Shown here piece by piece: positions 54,612-64,000 of a DNA stretch of 64,000 nt. A program made the position numbers and the translations under genes. The notes under the pieces are model-generated. The model was not told where the DNA came from and searched no databases. It saw only the letters and a list, made by a program, of their open reading frames with translations. Positions within the stretch are counted from its first letter, which is position 1, and each line of letters starts with the position of its first letter. Source of the DNA: Hyphomicrobiales bacterium (GTDB taxonomy: Bacteria; Pseudomonadota; Alphaproteobacteria; Rhizobiales; Aestuariivirgaceae); assembly GCA_016185245.1 (NCBI GenBank), contig JACPNZ010000001.1, positions 1 through 64,000 on the forward strand, given 5' to 3'.

Positions 54612-55702
54612 GCCTTGGCTCCGAGCTTGCCGGAACCGTACACGGGCAGCGACACCCGATCGAGGGGCCAGCGGGCGCGCGCCGCAACGCCCAGGTCGTC
54701 GATGAGGCCGAGGGCGAGGCGTTCGGCCCCGGCCCAGGCGATCATCGCGCCATTGTCGGTGCACAGTGCCGCCGGCGGCACGATGAGTTGGAAACCATGC
54801 TCTGTGGCGGAACGCTCGAAGATCTGCTTGAGGGTGGCATTGGCGGCCACTCCTCCCGCCACGATCAGGGTGGGTTTGGCCGCATCGGGGTGCAAATCGC
54901 GGAAGGCGGCGATGGCCCGGTCGAGCCGGTCGGAAAGGGTTTCGGCGACCGCGGCCTCGAAGCCGGCGCAGACATCGGCCACATCCTGTTGCGACAGCGC
55001 GCCCAGCTTCTCGACCGTCTCGCGCACCGCGGTCTTGAGGCCGGAGAAGGATAAGTTGCAGTCCTTGCGGCCCTTGAGGGGGCGGGGGAAATCGAAACGC
55101 CGGGCATCGCCCCGGCGGGCCTGTAGTTCGACCTGGGGGCCGCCGGGAAAGCCGAGGCCAACGAGCTTCGCCACCTTGTCGAAGGCTTCGCCGAGGGCAT
55201 CGTCGATGGTGGTGCCGAGGCGGCGGTAGCGGCCGACGCCGTCCACTGACTGGAACTGGGTATGGCCGCCGGAAATGAGCAGCAACAGATAGGGAAAGGG
55301 GCAGGGGCCGAGGAGCCTGGGGGTGAGCGCATGGCCTTCGAGATGATTGACGGCGATGAGCGGCTTGCCATGGGCAAGGGCTATGGCCTTGGCCATGGTG
55401 AGGCCGACGATGACGCCGCCGAGGAGCCCCGGCCCGGCCGTGGCGGCGATGCCGTCGAGGTGGGCGAAGTTGAAGTTGGCCTCGGCCATGGCCTGTCTGA
55501 CGATCGGATCGAGCAGGGTGACATGGGCTCTGGCGGCGATTTCCGGAACCACCCCGCCATAGGGTGCATGGTCGGCAATCTGCGAGCGCACCACATTGGA
55601 CAGGATCACGCCCGAGCCGTCGGGGGCACGGCGCACCACGCCTGCGGCGGTTTCGTCGCAGGAGGTTTCGATGCCGAGAATATGGATGGGCGCTTCGGCC
55701 AT
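54608..55702 (-). CDS. tsaD: tRNA N6-adenosine threonylcarbamoyltransferase
   Basis: A 364-residue enzyme that attaches the threonylcarbamoyl group to A37 of tRNAs reading ANN codons. The ASKHA signature [16 protein letters not shown] opens it; the metal-binding histidines are in VNHLEGH, and further motifs are LLISGGHTQ and [13 protein letters not shown]. Translation is coupled to gpsA (ATGA). It is divergent from hemC across 73 bases, a common alphaproteobacterial order. The ATG at 55702 is chosen; a longer frame has no similarity. Confidence 0.95.
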   Translation of the reverse strand: MAEAPIHILGIETSCDETAAGVVRRAPDGSGVILSNVVRSQIADHAPYGGVVPEIAARAHVTLLDPIVRQAMAEANFNFAHLDGIAATAGPGLLGGVIVGLTMAKAIALAHGKPLIAVNHLEGHALTPRLLGPCPFPYLLLLISGGHTQFQSVDGVGRYRRLGTTIDDALGEAFDKVAKLVGLGFPGGPQVELQARRGDARRFDFPRPLKGRKDCNLSFSGLKTAVRETVEKLGALSQQDVADVCAGFEAAVAETLSDRLDRAIAAFRDLHPDAAKPTLIVAGGVAANATLKQIFERSATEHGFQLIVPPAALCTDNGAMIAWAGAERLALGLIDDLGVAARARWPLDRVSLPVYGSGKLGAKA

Positions 55703-55775
55703 GGGGCTGGTGACGGCTCCGGGCAATCGGGCTAAGAGGTGCCAGCCTCTAGCATCCGCCGGACAAGACTTGCAA

Positions 55776-56690
55776 ATGCCCCGCTTGAAGATCGGAACCC
55801 GCGGCTCGCCGCTTGCGCTCGCCCAGGCGCGCGAGACCCGCGACCGGCTGATCGCCGCCCATGGTTTGGCCGCAGCCGATGTCGAGATCGTCGCCATCAC
55901 CACGACCGGCGACCGGGTGCGCGACCGGCCGCTCACGGAGATCGGCGGCAAGGGGCTGTTCACCAAGGAGATCGAGGAGGCCCTTCTGGCGGGCGACATC
56001 CAGTTGGCGGTGCATTCGATGAAGGACCTGCCGGCGCGGCTGCCGGAGGGCCTCGAGATCGCCGCCGTGCTGCCGCGCGAGGATGCTCGCGATGCCTTCC
56101 TGAGCCCGGTTGCGGCGGGGATCATGGACCTGCCGAATGGCGCCAAGGTGGGCTCGTCGTCGGTGCGGCGTACGGCTCAACTCCTGCGCCTCCGGCCCGA
56201 CCTCAAACCTTTGCAATTCCGCGGCAATGTCGAAACCCGGCTGCGCAAGCTCGATGCGGGCGTGGCCCAGGCGACGTTTCTGGCGGCCGCCGGTCTCAAC
56301 CGGCTGGGGCTGGCCGAGAAGATTACCGCCCTTGTTCCGATGGAACAGATGCTGCCGGCGGTGGCGCAAGGAGCGATCGGCATCGAGATCAGGTCGCAGG
56401 ACGCGGCAACAGGCGCGCTGCTCGCCGCCATCGATCATCGGGAGAGCGCCATCGCGGTTTCTTGCGAGCGGGCTTTCCTTGCCGCCCTCGATGGCTCCTG
56501 CCGCACGCCGCTCGCCGGCCATGCCTGGCTCGATAGTGGTGTACTGCGGTTTCGTGGGCAAGCGCTCACCCATGACGGCGTCCATTGCTTCGAGGCAACG
56601 CGGGAGGGAAGTCCCGCCGATGCCGCAGGCATGGGCCGCGAGGCGGGCGAGGAAGTCAAAGCGCGCGGCGGCGCGCTGATCGCCTACTGA
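55776..56690 (+). CDS. hemC: Porphobilinogen deaminase (hydroxymethylbilane synthase)
   Basis: A 304-residue cytosolic enzyme joining four porphobilinogen units in haem synthesis. Catalytic D84 is in AVHSMKDLP and the dipyrromethane cofactor cysteine is C242 in [11 protein letters not shown], numbers identical to E. coli. The start [13 protein letters not shown] is typical. Its stop overlaps the hemD start by one base (TGATG). Confidence 0.96.
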   Translation: MPRLKIGTRGSPLALAQARETRDRLIAAHGLAAADVEIVAITTTGDRVRDRPLTEIGGKGLFTKEIEEALLAGDIQLAVHSMKDLPARLPEGLEIAAVLPREDARDAFLSPVAAGIMDLPNGAKVGSSSVRRTAQLLRLRPDLKPLQFRGNVETRLRKLDAGVAQATFLAAAGLNRLGLAEKITALVPMEQMLPAVAQGAIGIEIRSQDAATGALLAAIDHRESAIAVSCERAFLAALDGSCRTPLAGHAWLDSGVLRFRGQALTHDGVHCFEATREGSPADAAGMGREAGEEVKARGGALIAY

Positions 56691-57400
56691 TGAAGCTCAT
56701 CGTCACCCGCCCGGCCGAGGATGCGGGGCCGCTTACGGCGAAGCTCGAAGGGCTCGGCCACCGGGTCATCGTGCTGCCGCTCTTGACCATCGTGCCGCGC
56801 TCCTCGGTGGCGATTCCACCGTTGCCCTGGCAGGCGGTCGTTGTCACCAGCGCCAATGGGGTGCGGGCGTTTGCTGGTGATGATCGCCTGAAATCAGTCC
56901 GTATACTGACGGTTGGACCCCAGTCGCTGTCTGCCGTGAGGGCTGCGGGCTTTGCTAAGTGCGAAGCCCATGGCGGCGATGTCGATGGGTTGGCCACCTT
57001 TGTCGCAGAGCACCTCAGGCCCGATGACGGACCGATCCTCTATCTGTCGGGCAGCGAGACCACGGGCGATCTCGCAGGCCGGCTGAAGTCGGCTGGCTTC
57101 AATTGCCATCGCGCCGTCGTCTATGACGCGGTCGCGGCGACGATGCCGGGACCGGCGGAAGCCCAACTGCGGGCCCGCGAGGTGGATGCGGTTTTGCTCT
57201 ATTCGCCGCGCAGCGCCCGCATCTGGTGCGACATCATGGGCCGGGCGGGGCTGATGGAAGCGGCGGCGCGGCCGGCCTATCTGTGCCTTTCAGAAAATGT
57301 CGCCGCCCAACTGCCGGTGGGGTGGCGCAGTCTCGTCGCAATCTCGCCCGACGAGGCTGCGATGCTGGCGCTGCTTGAACATTTCGCCGCAACCCTTTAG
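56690..57400 (+). CDS. hemD: Uroporphyrinogen-III synthase
   Basis: A 236-residue enzyme closing hydroxymethylbilane into uroporphyrinogen III. Conservation is low in the family, but the opening VTRPAEDAGPLTAKLEGLGH, the VVVTSANGVRAF loop and YLSGSETTGDLAGRL / LLYSPRSARIW blocks fit HemD. Position right after hemC with TGATG coupling confirms it. Confidence 0.92.
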   Translation: MKLIVTRPAEDAGPLTAKLEGLGHRVIVLPLLTIVPRSSVAIPPLPWQAVVVTSANGVRAFAGDDRLKSVRILTVGPQSLSAVRAAGFAKCEAHGGDVDGLATFVAEHLRPDDGPILYLSGSETTGDLAGRLKSAGFNCHRAVVYDAVAATMPGPAEAQLRAREVDAVLLYSPRSARIWCDIMGRAGLMEAAARPAYLCLSENVAAQLPVGWRSLVAISPDEAAMLALLEHFAATL

Positions 57401-57409
57401 GCCGAAACG

Positions 57410-58561
57410 ATGACGACCGATCCCACCCCGGACGCCGAGCCCGCCGTGAAGCCCCAGGTCATCGACCTGCAGGCCGAGGACGTGACGGTTGCCGAAACGC
57501 CGCCCAAAGCCGCGCCATCGGAACCCACTCATCCGCCGACGCCACCGCGCCGCAAATCCAGTGGCAGGCTGCGCTGGATCGCGGTTGCCCTTGTTGTGGG
57601 CCTTGCCGGCGGCGCCTGGCTCTATCGCGATCTCCTGTCCACCTATCTTCCTACCAACGAGATGACAGCCCTCAGCTCCCGGGTCGGCAGCCTGGAAGCC
57701 GGCGCCAAGACCATGGGCGACCAGCTCCAGGCGGTTGCCGCCTCGGCCGATCAGGCCAGCAAGACGGTCGCAGCGCTTGATGGCGCGGTGAAAGATGCCG
57801 CGGCCGGGGTGGCAAGCGTGAGATCCGGCCTCGCCGATTTCGACAGGCGCCTTGCCGCCACCGACAAGAGCCTGCAGTCGCTGAAATCCGACATTGACAA
57901 GCTACGCGCGGCGGTTTCCTCCGGCACCGGTGGCGGCGGGCCCGCCGATGCCACAGCCCTTGCCGCCATCGGCCAGCGCCTCGATGGGCTGGAAAAGGAT
58001 GTGGCAAGCCTCAAGGCCGGGCAGGGCACGGGAGCCGACACGGCAATGGTCGCGGCGTTGCGTCAGGCCCTCTCCGATATCCAGGCGAAGATCGCCGCCG
58101 GCGTTCCTTACCGCGACGAACTCGACCGCATTCTCCGCATGGTACCTTCGGTCGGCGGCAACGACGGGCTCGCCGCCCATGCCGACGAAGGTCTGCCGGC
58201 GGCCAGGGGGCTCGCCCAGGAGCTGCGCAACGACATTCCAACCCTTCCCGGCCCGGCGCCGGCCGTTGCCGACCAGGGCGGCTATCTGTCGGGCTTGTGG
58301 AACGCGCTGACCTCCGTCGTTACCATCCGCGACGTGGGCGAGACCGACTGGCAGGCCGTGGCCCGGACCGCCGCCGACCTTGCCGACAAGAACGATCTCG
58401 CCGCCGCCGTAGCAGGGATCGACCAGGCCCAGGGCGCACCACCGGCCGCCTTGAGCCGCTGGCGCGAGCGGGCGGCGGCCCGCCTCAAGCTCGAACAGGC
58501 GGTGCAGGAGCTGGTCAAATCCGTCGATCTGGTGATCGCCGCCAAGGGCGGTGGCCAATGA
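57410..58561 (+). CDS. Mitofilin/Mic60-like inner-membrane protein
   Basis: A 383-residue protein. A proline-rich cytoplasmic head is followed by one membrane helix at about 55-71, a periplasmic coiled coil (residues 80-180; ALSSRVGSLEAGAKTMGDQL) and a C-terminal helical domain (ETDWQAVARTAADLADKNDL) like the mitofilin domain. This is the alphaproteobacterial homologue of the mitochondrial crista-organising protein Mic60, known to sit between hemD and hemY, exactly as here. It is thought to shape inner-membrane or intracytoplasmic membrane curvature. Confidence 0.85.
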   Translation: MTTDPTPDAEPAVKPQVIDLQAEDVTVAETPPKAAPSEPTHPPTPPRRKSSGRLRWIAVALVVGLAGGAWLYRDLLSTYLPTNEMTALSSRVGSLEAGAKTMGDQLQAVAASADQASKTVAALDGAVKDAAAGVASVRSGLADFDRRLAATDKSLQSLKSDIDKLRAAVSSGTGGGGPADATALAAIGQRLDGLEKDVASLKAGQGTGADTAMVAALRQALSDIQAKIAAGVPYRDELDRILRMVPSVGGNDGLAAHADEGLPAARGLAQELRNDIPTLPGPAPAVADQGGYLSGLWNALTSVVTIRDVGETDWQAVARTAADLADKNDLAAAVAGIDQAQGAPPAALSRWRERAAARLKLEQAVQELVKSVDLVIAAKGGGQ

Positions 58562-60042
58562 TCCGCCTCATCTGGCGCTTTGCCTTCGTCGTTGCGGCGG
58601 CCGCACTCTTCGCCTGGCTTGCCGACAATCCCGGTACCGTCACTGTCCTGTGGAAGGGCAAGCAGATCACCACTTCGGTGGTGGCGGGGGCGGGGTTCCT
58701 GCTGCTCGCCCTGATCGTGCTGCTGTTTTTCTGGAACCTGCTGCGCCGGTTGTGGCGCAGTCCGAAGGTCGTCGGCTCCTTTCTGCGCGGGCGCCGGAAC
58801 CGCAAGGCCTATGAGTCGCTGTCGCGCGGCATTATCGCCGCCGGGGCCGGCGATGCGGCGGCGGCCGCCCGGCACGCGGCGATCGCCGGCAATGCACTCG
58901 CCGACGAGCCCCTGGTCAATGTGCTGGCGGCCCAGGCAGCCCAGCTCAAGGGCGACCGTCCGGCAGTGAAGCGCATCTTCGAAGAGATGACCAAATCACC
59001 CGAGACCGAGGCCCTGGGCTTGCGCGGCCTCTTTGCCGAAGCCCGCCAGGCGGGCGACATCGCCACGGCCCGCCGCCATGCCGAGCGCGCCCTTTCCCTC
59101 AACCCGCGTCTCGCCTGGGCTTCAGGTGCCATGTTGCAGCTCCAGGCCATGGGCAAGGACTGGGCAGGGGCGGCGGCAACGCTCGCCCAGCAGGCGAAAT
59201 CGGGCCTGCTGGCAGCACCCGAGGCTGCGCGCCGGCGGGCCGCCATGCTGGCCGCCCATGCAATCAAGCTCGAGGAGCGCGAGCCGGTGCAGGCGCTCGA
59301 GGCCGCGACCAGCGCCCTCAAGCTCGATCCGGGGCTGGTTCCGGCGGCACTCGTGGCGGCGCGCCTTCACATCGCCAACGGCTCGCCGCGCAAGGCGGCG
59401 CGGTACTTGCGCGAGTGCTGGAGCCGGGCGCCGCATCCCGATATCGCCGAAGTCCATGCCCGTCAGAAACCCGGCGAGGGACCCGAAGCCCGCCTCGAGC
59501 GGGTGCGCGACCTGGTGGGCGATCCCGCCGGCAACATCGAGGCGGGCGTGGCACTCGCCCGGGCGGCAGTGGCGGCCCAGCGCTGGGACCTGGCGCGGAC
59601 AAGCTTGGAGCCTTTTACCGCCGGCCGCCCGGAAGCCCGCATCTGCGCGCTGATGGCGGAGATCGAAGAGGGCCAGGGCGACAAGGGCCGGGCCCGCGAG
59701 TGGCTGGCGCGTGCGGTGACGGCACCGCGCGATCCCATGTGGGTGAGCGATGGTGTCGCCGCGCACCGCTGGACGCCCACGTCGCCGGTTTCGGGCGAAA
59801 TCGTCACTGCCCAGTGGAAAACGCCCTACGAGATGCCGGAGCTAACGCCGCAGCGGGCGGCGGAAACCGAGGTGCCGGTCCTTGCGCCTGTGCCGGCCGT
59901 GGAATTGGCCGCCGAACCGCCGAAGCCCGCCGAACGGCCGCGAGCCGTCGAAGCCTTCCGGCCACCCGACGATCCAGGCGTCGGCGAGGCCGTTGCGGAG
60001 CCGGAGGCGGCGGCGCGCCGGTCGCTCGCCGCCGAAGGTTGA
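58558..60042 (+). CDS. hemY: HemY-like TPR membrane protein
   Basis: A 494-residue protein of the HemY N-terminal family. Two membrane helices (about residues 5-22 and 41-60) form the HemY_N domain, then TPR-like repeats to about residue 390 and a proline-rich tail. It is not the protoporphyrinogen oxidase also called HemY; its role in late haem synthesis or envelope is unclear. It overlaps the mic60-like gene by 4 bases (ATGA), so hemC to hemY is one operon. Confidence 0.9.
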   Translation: MIRLIWRFAFVVAAAALFAWLADNPGTVTVLWKGKQITTSVVAGAGFLLLALIVLLFFWNLLRRLWRSPKVVGSFLRGRRNRKAYESLSRGIIAAGAGDAAAAARHAAIAGNALADEPLVNVLAAQAAQLKGDRPAVKRIFEEMTKSPETEALGLRGLFAEARQAGDIATARRHAERALSLNPRLAWASGAMLQLQAMGKDWAGAAATLAQQAKSGLLAAPEAARRRAAMLAAHAIKLEEREPVQALEAATSALKLDPGLVPAALVAARLHIANGSPRKAARYLRECWSRAPHPDIAEVHARQKPGEGPEARLERVRDLVGDPAGNIEAGVALARAAVAAQRWDLARTSLEPFTAGRPEARICALMAEIEEGQGDKGRAREWLARAVTAPRDPMWVSDGVAAHRWTPTSPVSGEIVTAQWKTPYEMPELTPQRAAETEVPVLAPVPAVELAAEPPKPAERPRAVEAFRPPDDPGVGEAVAEPEAAARRSLAAEG

Positions 60043-60100
60043 AAATCGCCGCGAAACCGTCTATCGCTTCGCCCCATCGCTGGCGCACCCCGCCAGAAGA

Positions 60101-60176
60101 GGCCGCTTTAGCTCAGTCGGTAGAGCACCGCATTCGTAATGCGGGGGTCGCGTGTTCGAGTCACGCAAGCGGCACC
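60101..60176 (+). tRNA. tRNA-Thr (anticodon CGT)
   Basis: A 76-base tRNA with encoded CCA. The acceptor stem pairs gccgctt with aagcggc; the anticodon stem ccgca/tgcgg encloses ttcgtaa with anticodon CGT at 60134-60136, reading ACG; the T loop is gttcgagtc. All arms fold without gaps. It lies between the hem operon and sdhC. Confidence 0.97.
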
Positions 60177-60288
60177 ATTTCTCGAGATTATAGGCGATTT
60201 TTGCAACTCAGCAAACCACTCGCGTTGCGACCGGTTTGCGGTATTGCAGCGCACAAGCTAGAAAGGCCACGACCCAAGGATAGGAATC

Positions 60289-60687
60289 ATGGCTGAAACC
60301 AAGCCGACGGCGCGGCCCCTGTCGCCGCATCTGCAGATCTACCGGCCGATGCTGACGATGATGATGTCGATCATCCATCGCCTCACCGGCGTGGCGCTGG
60401 CATTGGGGATGGTCCTGCTGGTGTGGTGGCTGTCAGCGGCGGCGATGTCGGACGATTATTTCAACCTGGTGCAGGAACTGTTCGGCAGTTGGTTCGGAAA
60501 GCTGGTCATGCTGGGCTTCTCCTGGGCGCTCATTCATCACGCGCTGGGCGGCCTCCGCCATCTCATTTGGGACACGGGCCGGGGCTTCGAGCTCAAGACG
60601 GTGGAACTGATGGCAAGGGCCAATCTGGCGGGCTCGTTCAGCCTGACCATCCTGTTGTGGATCGTCGGCTACGGGGCGCGGACATGA
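60289..60687 (+). CDS. sdhC: Succinate dehydrogenase cytochrome b556 subunit
   Basis: A 132-residue membrane anchor of complex II with three helices. The family signature [20 protein letters not shown] with SIIHRLTG is at the start (quinone-site Ser and Arg), and the haem histidine is in the [13 protein letters not shown] segment. First gene of the sdhCDAB operon; an aggaatc ribosome site precedes the ATG. Confidence 0.95.
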   Translation: MAETKPTARPLSPHLQIYRPMLTMMMSIIHRLTGVALALGMVLLVWWLSAAAMSDDYFNLVQELFGSWFGKLVMLGFSWALIHHALGGLRHLIWDTGRGFELKTVELMARANLAGSFSLTILLWIVGYGART

Positions 60688-61064
60688 GCCTCAGGACGCC
60701 ACTGGGTACGGTTCGCGGTCTGGGCTCGGCCAAGACCGGCACCGAACACTGGTGGATGCAGCGGGTGACGGCGATCGCCAATCTGCCGCTGGTCGGATTC
60801 TTTCTCTATTTCATCGTGGCCCATCTGGGGGCGCCGCGGTCGGCCGTGGTGGCGAGTCTCGCCAATCCCCTGGTGGCGATCCTTCTTGCCCTCGCCATGG
60901 TGTCGATGCTGTGGCACATGCGGCTGGGGCTTCAGGTGGTGATCGAGGACTATGTGCATGGGGCGGCGGCGAAGCTCGCGCTTTTGCTGTTCAACTCCTT
61001 CTATGCCGCCGTACTCGGCGCGGCAGTGCTTTATGCAATTCTCAAGATGAGCTTTGGACTTTGA
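60684..61064 (+). CDS. sdhD: Succinate dehydrogenase membrane anchor subunit
   Basis: A 126-residue hydrophobic subunit with three helices. [19 protein letters not shown] opens the first; the conserved [17 protein letters not shown] carries the haem and quinone residues. It overlaps sdhC by 4 bases and sdhA by 1 base, so the three are tightly coupled. Confidence 0.94.
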   Translation: MSLRTPLGTVRGLGSAKTGTEHWWMQRVTAIANLPLVGFFLYFIVAHLGAPRSAVVASLANPLVAILLALAMVSMLWHMRLGLQVVIEDYVHGAAAKLALLLFNSFYAAVLGAAVLYAILKMSFGL

Positions 61065-62899
61065 TGGCTGACAGCAAGAACAAGGCGCCCAGCAGCGTTG
61101 CCGTCGGAGGCCGGGCCTATCCGATCACCGATCACAGTTTCGACGTCGTCGTGGTAGGCGCCGGTGGTGCGGGCCTGCGTGCGACACTCGGTGCTTCGCA
61201 GGCGGGACTTCGCACCGCCTGCATCTCGAAGGTGTTCCCGACCCGCTCGCATACGGTGGCGGCCCAGGGCGGTATTGCCGCCGCCCTCGGCAATATGGGC
61301 CCGGACGACTGGCGCTGGCACATGTATGACACGGTGAAGGGGGCCGACTGGCTGGGCGACCAGGACGCCATCGAATATCTCTGCCGCAACGCGCCCACCG
61401 CCGTCTACGAGCTCGAACATTTCGGCCTGCCCTTTTCGCGCACCGAGGAGGGCAAGATTTATCAACGCCCGTTCGGCGGCATGATGATGAATTTCGGCGA
61501 CGGCCCGCCGGCCCAGCGCACCTGTGCCGCCGCCGACCGCACCGGACACGCCATGCTGCATACGCTTTATGGCCAATCGCTGCGCCATGCGGCCGAGTTT
61601 TTCATCGAGTATTTCGCTCTCGACCTGATCATGGAGAAGGGTGTGTGTCGAGGCGTGATGGCGCTGTCGCTCGAGGACGGCACGGTGCATCGTTTCCGGG
61701 CGCACCGGACCATTCTCGCAACCGGCGGCTATGGCAGGGCCTATTTCTCGGCCACCTCGGCCCACACCTGCACCGGTGACGGCAATGCCATGGTGCTGCG
61801 GGCCGGGCTCCCCTTGCAGGACATGGAATTCGTGCAGTTCCATCCGACCGGCATCTACAGCGCCGGCTGTCTCATCACCGAGGGGGCGCGCGGCGAGGGT
61901 GGCTATCTCACCAATTCGATGGGCGAACGCTTCATGGAGCGCTATGCGCCCTCGGCCAAGGATCTGGCCTCGCGCGATGTGGTGTCGCGCTCGTCAACGA
62001 TCGAGATTCGCGAAGGCCGCGGCGTCGGCCCGCACAAGGACCATGTGCATCTCCATCTCGAGCATCTCGATCCGAAAATTCTCGAGGAGCGACTGCCGGG
62101 GATCACCGAGTCGGCCCGCATCTTCGCCGGCGTCGACATCACCCGGGAGCCCATCCCGGTGTTGCCGACGGTGCACTACAACATGGGGGGCATTCCCACC
62201 AATTATCACGGGCAGGCGCTCGCCGGCGATCCCACCGATCCCGAGAAGACCGTGGCCGGTCTCCTGGCGGTGGGCGAGGCGGCCTGTGTTTCCGTACACG
62301 GAGCAAATCGCCTGGGGTCGAATTCGCTGATCGATCTCGTCGTATTCGGCCGCGCCGCCGGATTGAAATGCGCCGAGGAGGTGAAGCCCAACAGTCCCCA
62401 TGGCGACCTTGCCGCCGATGCCGGCGAGGCGGCGGTCGCCCGGCTCGACCGCTATCGCTTTGCTTCGGGTGCCACGCCGACGGCGGAGCTCAGATTGCGC
62501 ATGCAGAAGACCATGCAGGAGGATGCGGCCGTGTTCCGCACCGGCGAAACGCTTCAGAGCGGGGTCAGACGCTTGGGCGGAATCTGGAAGGGCATCGACG
62601 ATATAAGGGTGACCGACCGGTCGCTGATCTGGAATTCCGATCTGGTCGAGACCCTGGAGTTCGAGAACCTCCTGCTGCAGGCGGCGGTGACGGTGGAAGG
62701 GGCCTTAGCGCGCGAGGAAAGCCGTGGGGCCCATGCGCGCGAGGATTTCCCCAATCGCGACGATGCCAAATGGATGAAGCACACGCTGGCCTGGACCGAT
62801 GGTGCGGCGAGGTCAGTGAAACTCGGCTACCGCCCGGTGCATGACTATACGATGAGCAGGGACATCGACTACATCAAGCCCAAGGCAAGGGTGTATTGA
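61064..62899 (+). CDS. sdhA: Succinate dehydrogenase flavoprotein subunit
   Basis: A 611-residue FAD subunit oxidising succinate to fumarate. FAD motifs [16 protein letters not shown] and the covalent-FAD histidine region [12 protein letters not shown] are intact; the active-site blocks HPTGIY and [12 protein letters not shown], and the late [10 protein letters not shown], follow. Normal length. Unlike the C-D-A junctions, 159 bases of repeat sequence separate it from sdhB. Confidence 0.96.
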   Translation: MADSKNKAPSSVAVGGRAYPITDHSFDVVVVGAGGAGLRATLGASQAGLRTACISKVFPTRSHTVAAQGGIAAALGNMGPDDWRWHMYDTVKGADWLGDQDAIEYLCRNAPTAVYELEHFGLPFSRTEEGKIYQRPFGGMMMNFGDGPPAQRTCAAADRTGHAMLHTLYGQSLRHAAEFFIEYFALDLIMEKGVCRGVMALSLEDGTVHRFRAHRTILATGGYGRAYFSATSAHTCTGDGNAMVLRAGLPLQDMEFVQFHPTGIYSAGCLITEGARGEGGYLTNSMGERFMERYAPSAKDLASRDVVSRSSTIEIREGRGVGPHKDHVHLHLEHLDPKILEERLPGITESARIFAGVDITREPIPVLPTVHYNMGGIPTNYHGQALAGDPTDPEKTVAGLLAVGEAACVSVHGANRLGSNSLIDLVVFGRAAGLKCAEEVKPNSPHGDLAADAGEAAVARLDRYRFASGATPTAELRLRMQKTMQEDAAVFRTGETLQSGVRRLGGIWKGIDDIRVTDRSLIWNSDLVETLEFENLLLQAAVTVEGALAREESRGAHAREDFPNRDDAKWMKHTLAWTDGAARSVKLGYRPVHDYTMSRDIDYIKPKARVY

Positions 62900-62913
62900 T
62901 GGGAGCCCTCGGC

Positions 62914-63055
62914 GCGACCCTCACCCCTAACCCGACCCGCCGCATTCGCTGCGCTCACAAGGGTTCGCCCCCACAAGGGGGAGGAGAATCTAGTGCCCAT
63001 CGTACGGCGGCGCGTCGTGGAGCCAGCCTCGGTTTCCCACAAGGGGGAGGGGAAT
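62914..63055. repeat. Intergenic repeat between sdhA and sdhB
   Basis: Holds accctcacccctaacccgac and two copies of cacaagggggaggrgaat about 60 bases apart (near 62973 and 63039). It looks like an inserted dispersed element of the kind common between rhizobial genes. The second copy lies directly before the sdhB ATG and serves as its ribosome site. Confidence 0.7.
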
Positions 63056-63058
63056 AAA

Positions 63059-63835
63059 ATGGTTGAATTCGCACTGCCGAAGAACTCGAAGGTCCAGCCG
63101 GGCAAGGTTTGGCCGAAGCCTGACGGAAAGAACCTGCGCGAGTTCAAGGTCTATCGCTGGAACCCGGAGGACGGGAAGAACCCGCAGGTCGATAGTTATA
63201 TGCTCGACATGGACAATTGCGGGCCGATGGTGCTCGATGCGCTGATCAAGATCAAGAACGAGCAGGATGCAACGCTCACCTTCCGGCGCTCGTGTCGGGA
63301 AGGGGTGTGCGGCTCATGCGCCATGAACATCGATGGCACCAACTCGCTTGCCTGCCTCAAATCCTGCGCCGAGGTCAAGGGGCCGGTGCGGGTTTACCCT
63401 TTGCCGCATCTTGCGGTGGTCAAGGACCTGGTGCCCGATCTCACCCACTTCTATGCCCAGCACCGCTCGATCGAGCCGTGGCTCAAGACCACCACGGCGG
63501 AGCCGCCGGCCGAATGGCGGCAGAGCCACGAGGACCGCGCCAAGCTCGACGGGCTTTACGAATGCATCCTGTGCGCCTGCTGCTCGACGTCTTGTCCTTC
63601 CTACTGGTGGAACGGCGAGCGCTATCTCGGCCCCGCCGTGCTGCTGCAGGCCTATCGCTGGCTGATCGACAGCCGCGACGAGGCAACCGGCGAGCGCCTC
63701 GACAATCTCGAGGACCCGTTCAGGCTCTATCGTTGCCACACCATCATGAACTGCACCAAGGCCTGTCCCAAGGGCCTGAACCCCGCCAAGGCCATCGCCG
63801 AGATCAAGAAGATGATGGTGGAGCGAAGGGTTTAG
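63059..63835 (+). CDS. sdhB: Succinate dehydrogenase iron-sulphur subunit
   Basis: A 258-residue electron-transfer subunit. Ligands for the three clusters are in order: CREGVCGSC plus a further Cys (2Fe-2S), [11 protein letters not shown] (4Fe-4S) and [14 protein letters not shown] (3Fe-4S). The ATG at 63059 is preceded by gggggaggggaataaa, derived from the repeat. A 22-codon longer frame lies inside the repeat and is not expected to be used. Confidence 0.96.
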   Translation: MVEFALPKNSKVQPGKVWPKPDGKNLREFKVYRWNPEDGKNPQVDSYMLDMDNCGPMVLDALIKIKNEQDATLTFRRSCREGVCGSCAMNIDGTNSLACLKSCAEVKGPVRVYPLPHLAVVKDLVPDLTHFYAQHRSIEPWLKTTTAEPPAEWRQSHEDRAKLDGLYECILCACCSTSCPSYWWNGERYLGPAVLLQAYRWLIDSRDEATGERLDNLEDPFRLYRCHTIMNCTKACPKGLNPAKAIAEIKKMMVERRV

Positions 63836-64000
63836 GCGGTGGCTGCGGAAGGGCCGTTGCGTTAGCTAGCTTGCAGCCGACCCCCTCATCCTCCCACCGC
63901 TTCGCGGCGGGGCCCCTCCTTTTCCCCGTGGGAGAAGGGAAGATTGCCTCGCGCAAGTCGCGGTCCGTACCTTGCATCTCCTCAAGCAAAGGTTAATCCT
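63836..64000. repeat. 3' flank of sdhB with palindromic repeat
   Basis: 63879-63945 contains gaccccctcatcctcccac, gcttcgcggcggggcccct and ttttccccgtgggagaag, another copy of the TTCGC/GGGCCC element. It probably ends the sdh message. No gene is seen up to the window edge. Confidence 0.6.

Overview
The window is GC-rich chromosomal DNA of an alphaproteobacterium, most likely of the order Hyphomicrobiales (Rhizobiales). This is inferred from gene content: an archaeal-type class I lysyl-tRNA synthetase, a TadD-like TPR lipoprotein, a PodJ-like polarity protein, CycM-type membrane cytochrome c, a yej peptide transporter operon, and a hemC-hemD-mic60-hemY run next to tRNA-Thr and sdhCDAB. There are no rRNA genes, no CRISPR array and no complete insertion sequence. 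The genus cannot be told from the sequence alone.

Layout. 1-16 kb: a TPR lipoprotein, an M17 aminopeptidase - MarR - NlpC/P60 run, a GhrA-like reductase, a five-gene yej ABC operon with two tandem binding proteins, cytochrome c, kdsB-pheA, NAD(P)H pyrophosphatase and a MerR regulator. 16-26 kb: a large PodJ/Sel1 protein, the ligase-associated helicase/phosphoesterase pair, TerB, a SnoaL-like protein divergent from a LysR regulator, and a methyltransferase. 26-31 kb: a GIY-YIG protein framed by inverted repeats, a DinG-type helicase, a Tat-exported dienelactone hydrolase and a decayed small locus (remnant of a VFINCPF-type protein plus a small upstream ORF). 31-41 kb: an APC permease, class I LysRS, a DrrAB-type ABC exporter, a LexA-like S24 regulator with a duplicated 3' end nearby, DUF952-pyrD, a family 3 binding protein and a membrane glycosyltransferase. 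41-45 kb: an accessory segment downstream of ilvD, holding an AT-richer TPR/transmembrane protein and a DUF1326 protein, separated and bounded by three copies of sequence resembling the 3' end of ilvD. 45-64 kb: housekeeping genes ilvD, a DMGDH-type oxidoreductase, acs-DUF2127, an EamA transporter, tsaD-gpsA-EVE, hemC-hemD-mic60-hemY, tRNA-Thr(CGT) and sdhCDAB.

Most genes are packed into operons with 1-4 base stop/start overlaps (yejA-yejA, yejE-yejF, kdsB-pheA, DUF952-pyrD, acs-DUF2127, tsaD-gpsA, hemC-hemD, mic60-hemY, sdhC-D-A). Non-coding DNA is short and often filled by dispersed palindromic repeats, one of which interrupts sdhA-sdhB.

The least ordinary parts are: the 41.1-45.1 kb segment with repeated ilvD-like tails; the decayed 30.46-30.97 kb locus; a 154-bp inverted repeat pair bracketing the first 23.5 kb; the GIY-YIG gene framed by inverted hairpin repeats; the copied 3' end of the S24 regulator; and a nudC gene whose homology runs upstream of any ATG, GTG or TTG. 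Start sites were chosen by reading upstream sequence by eye, so several remain uncertain.
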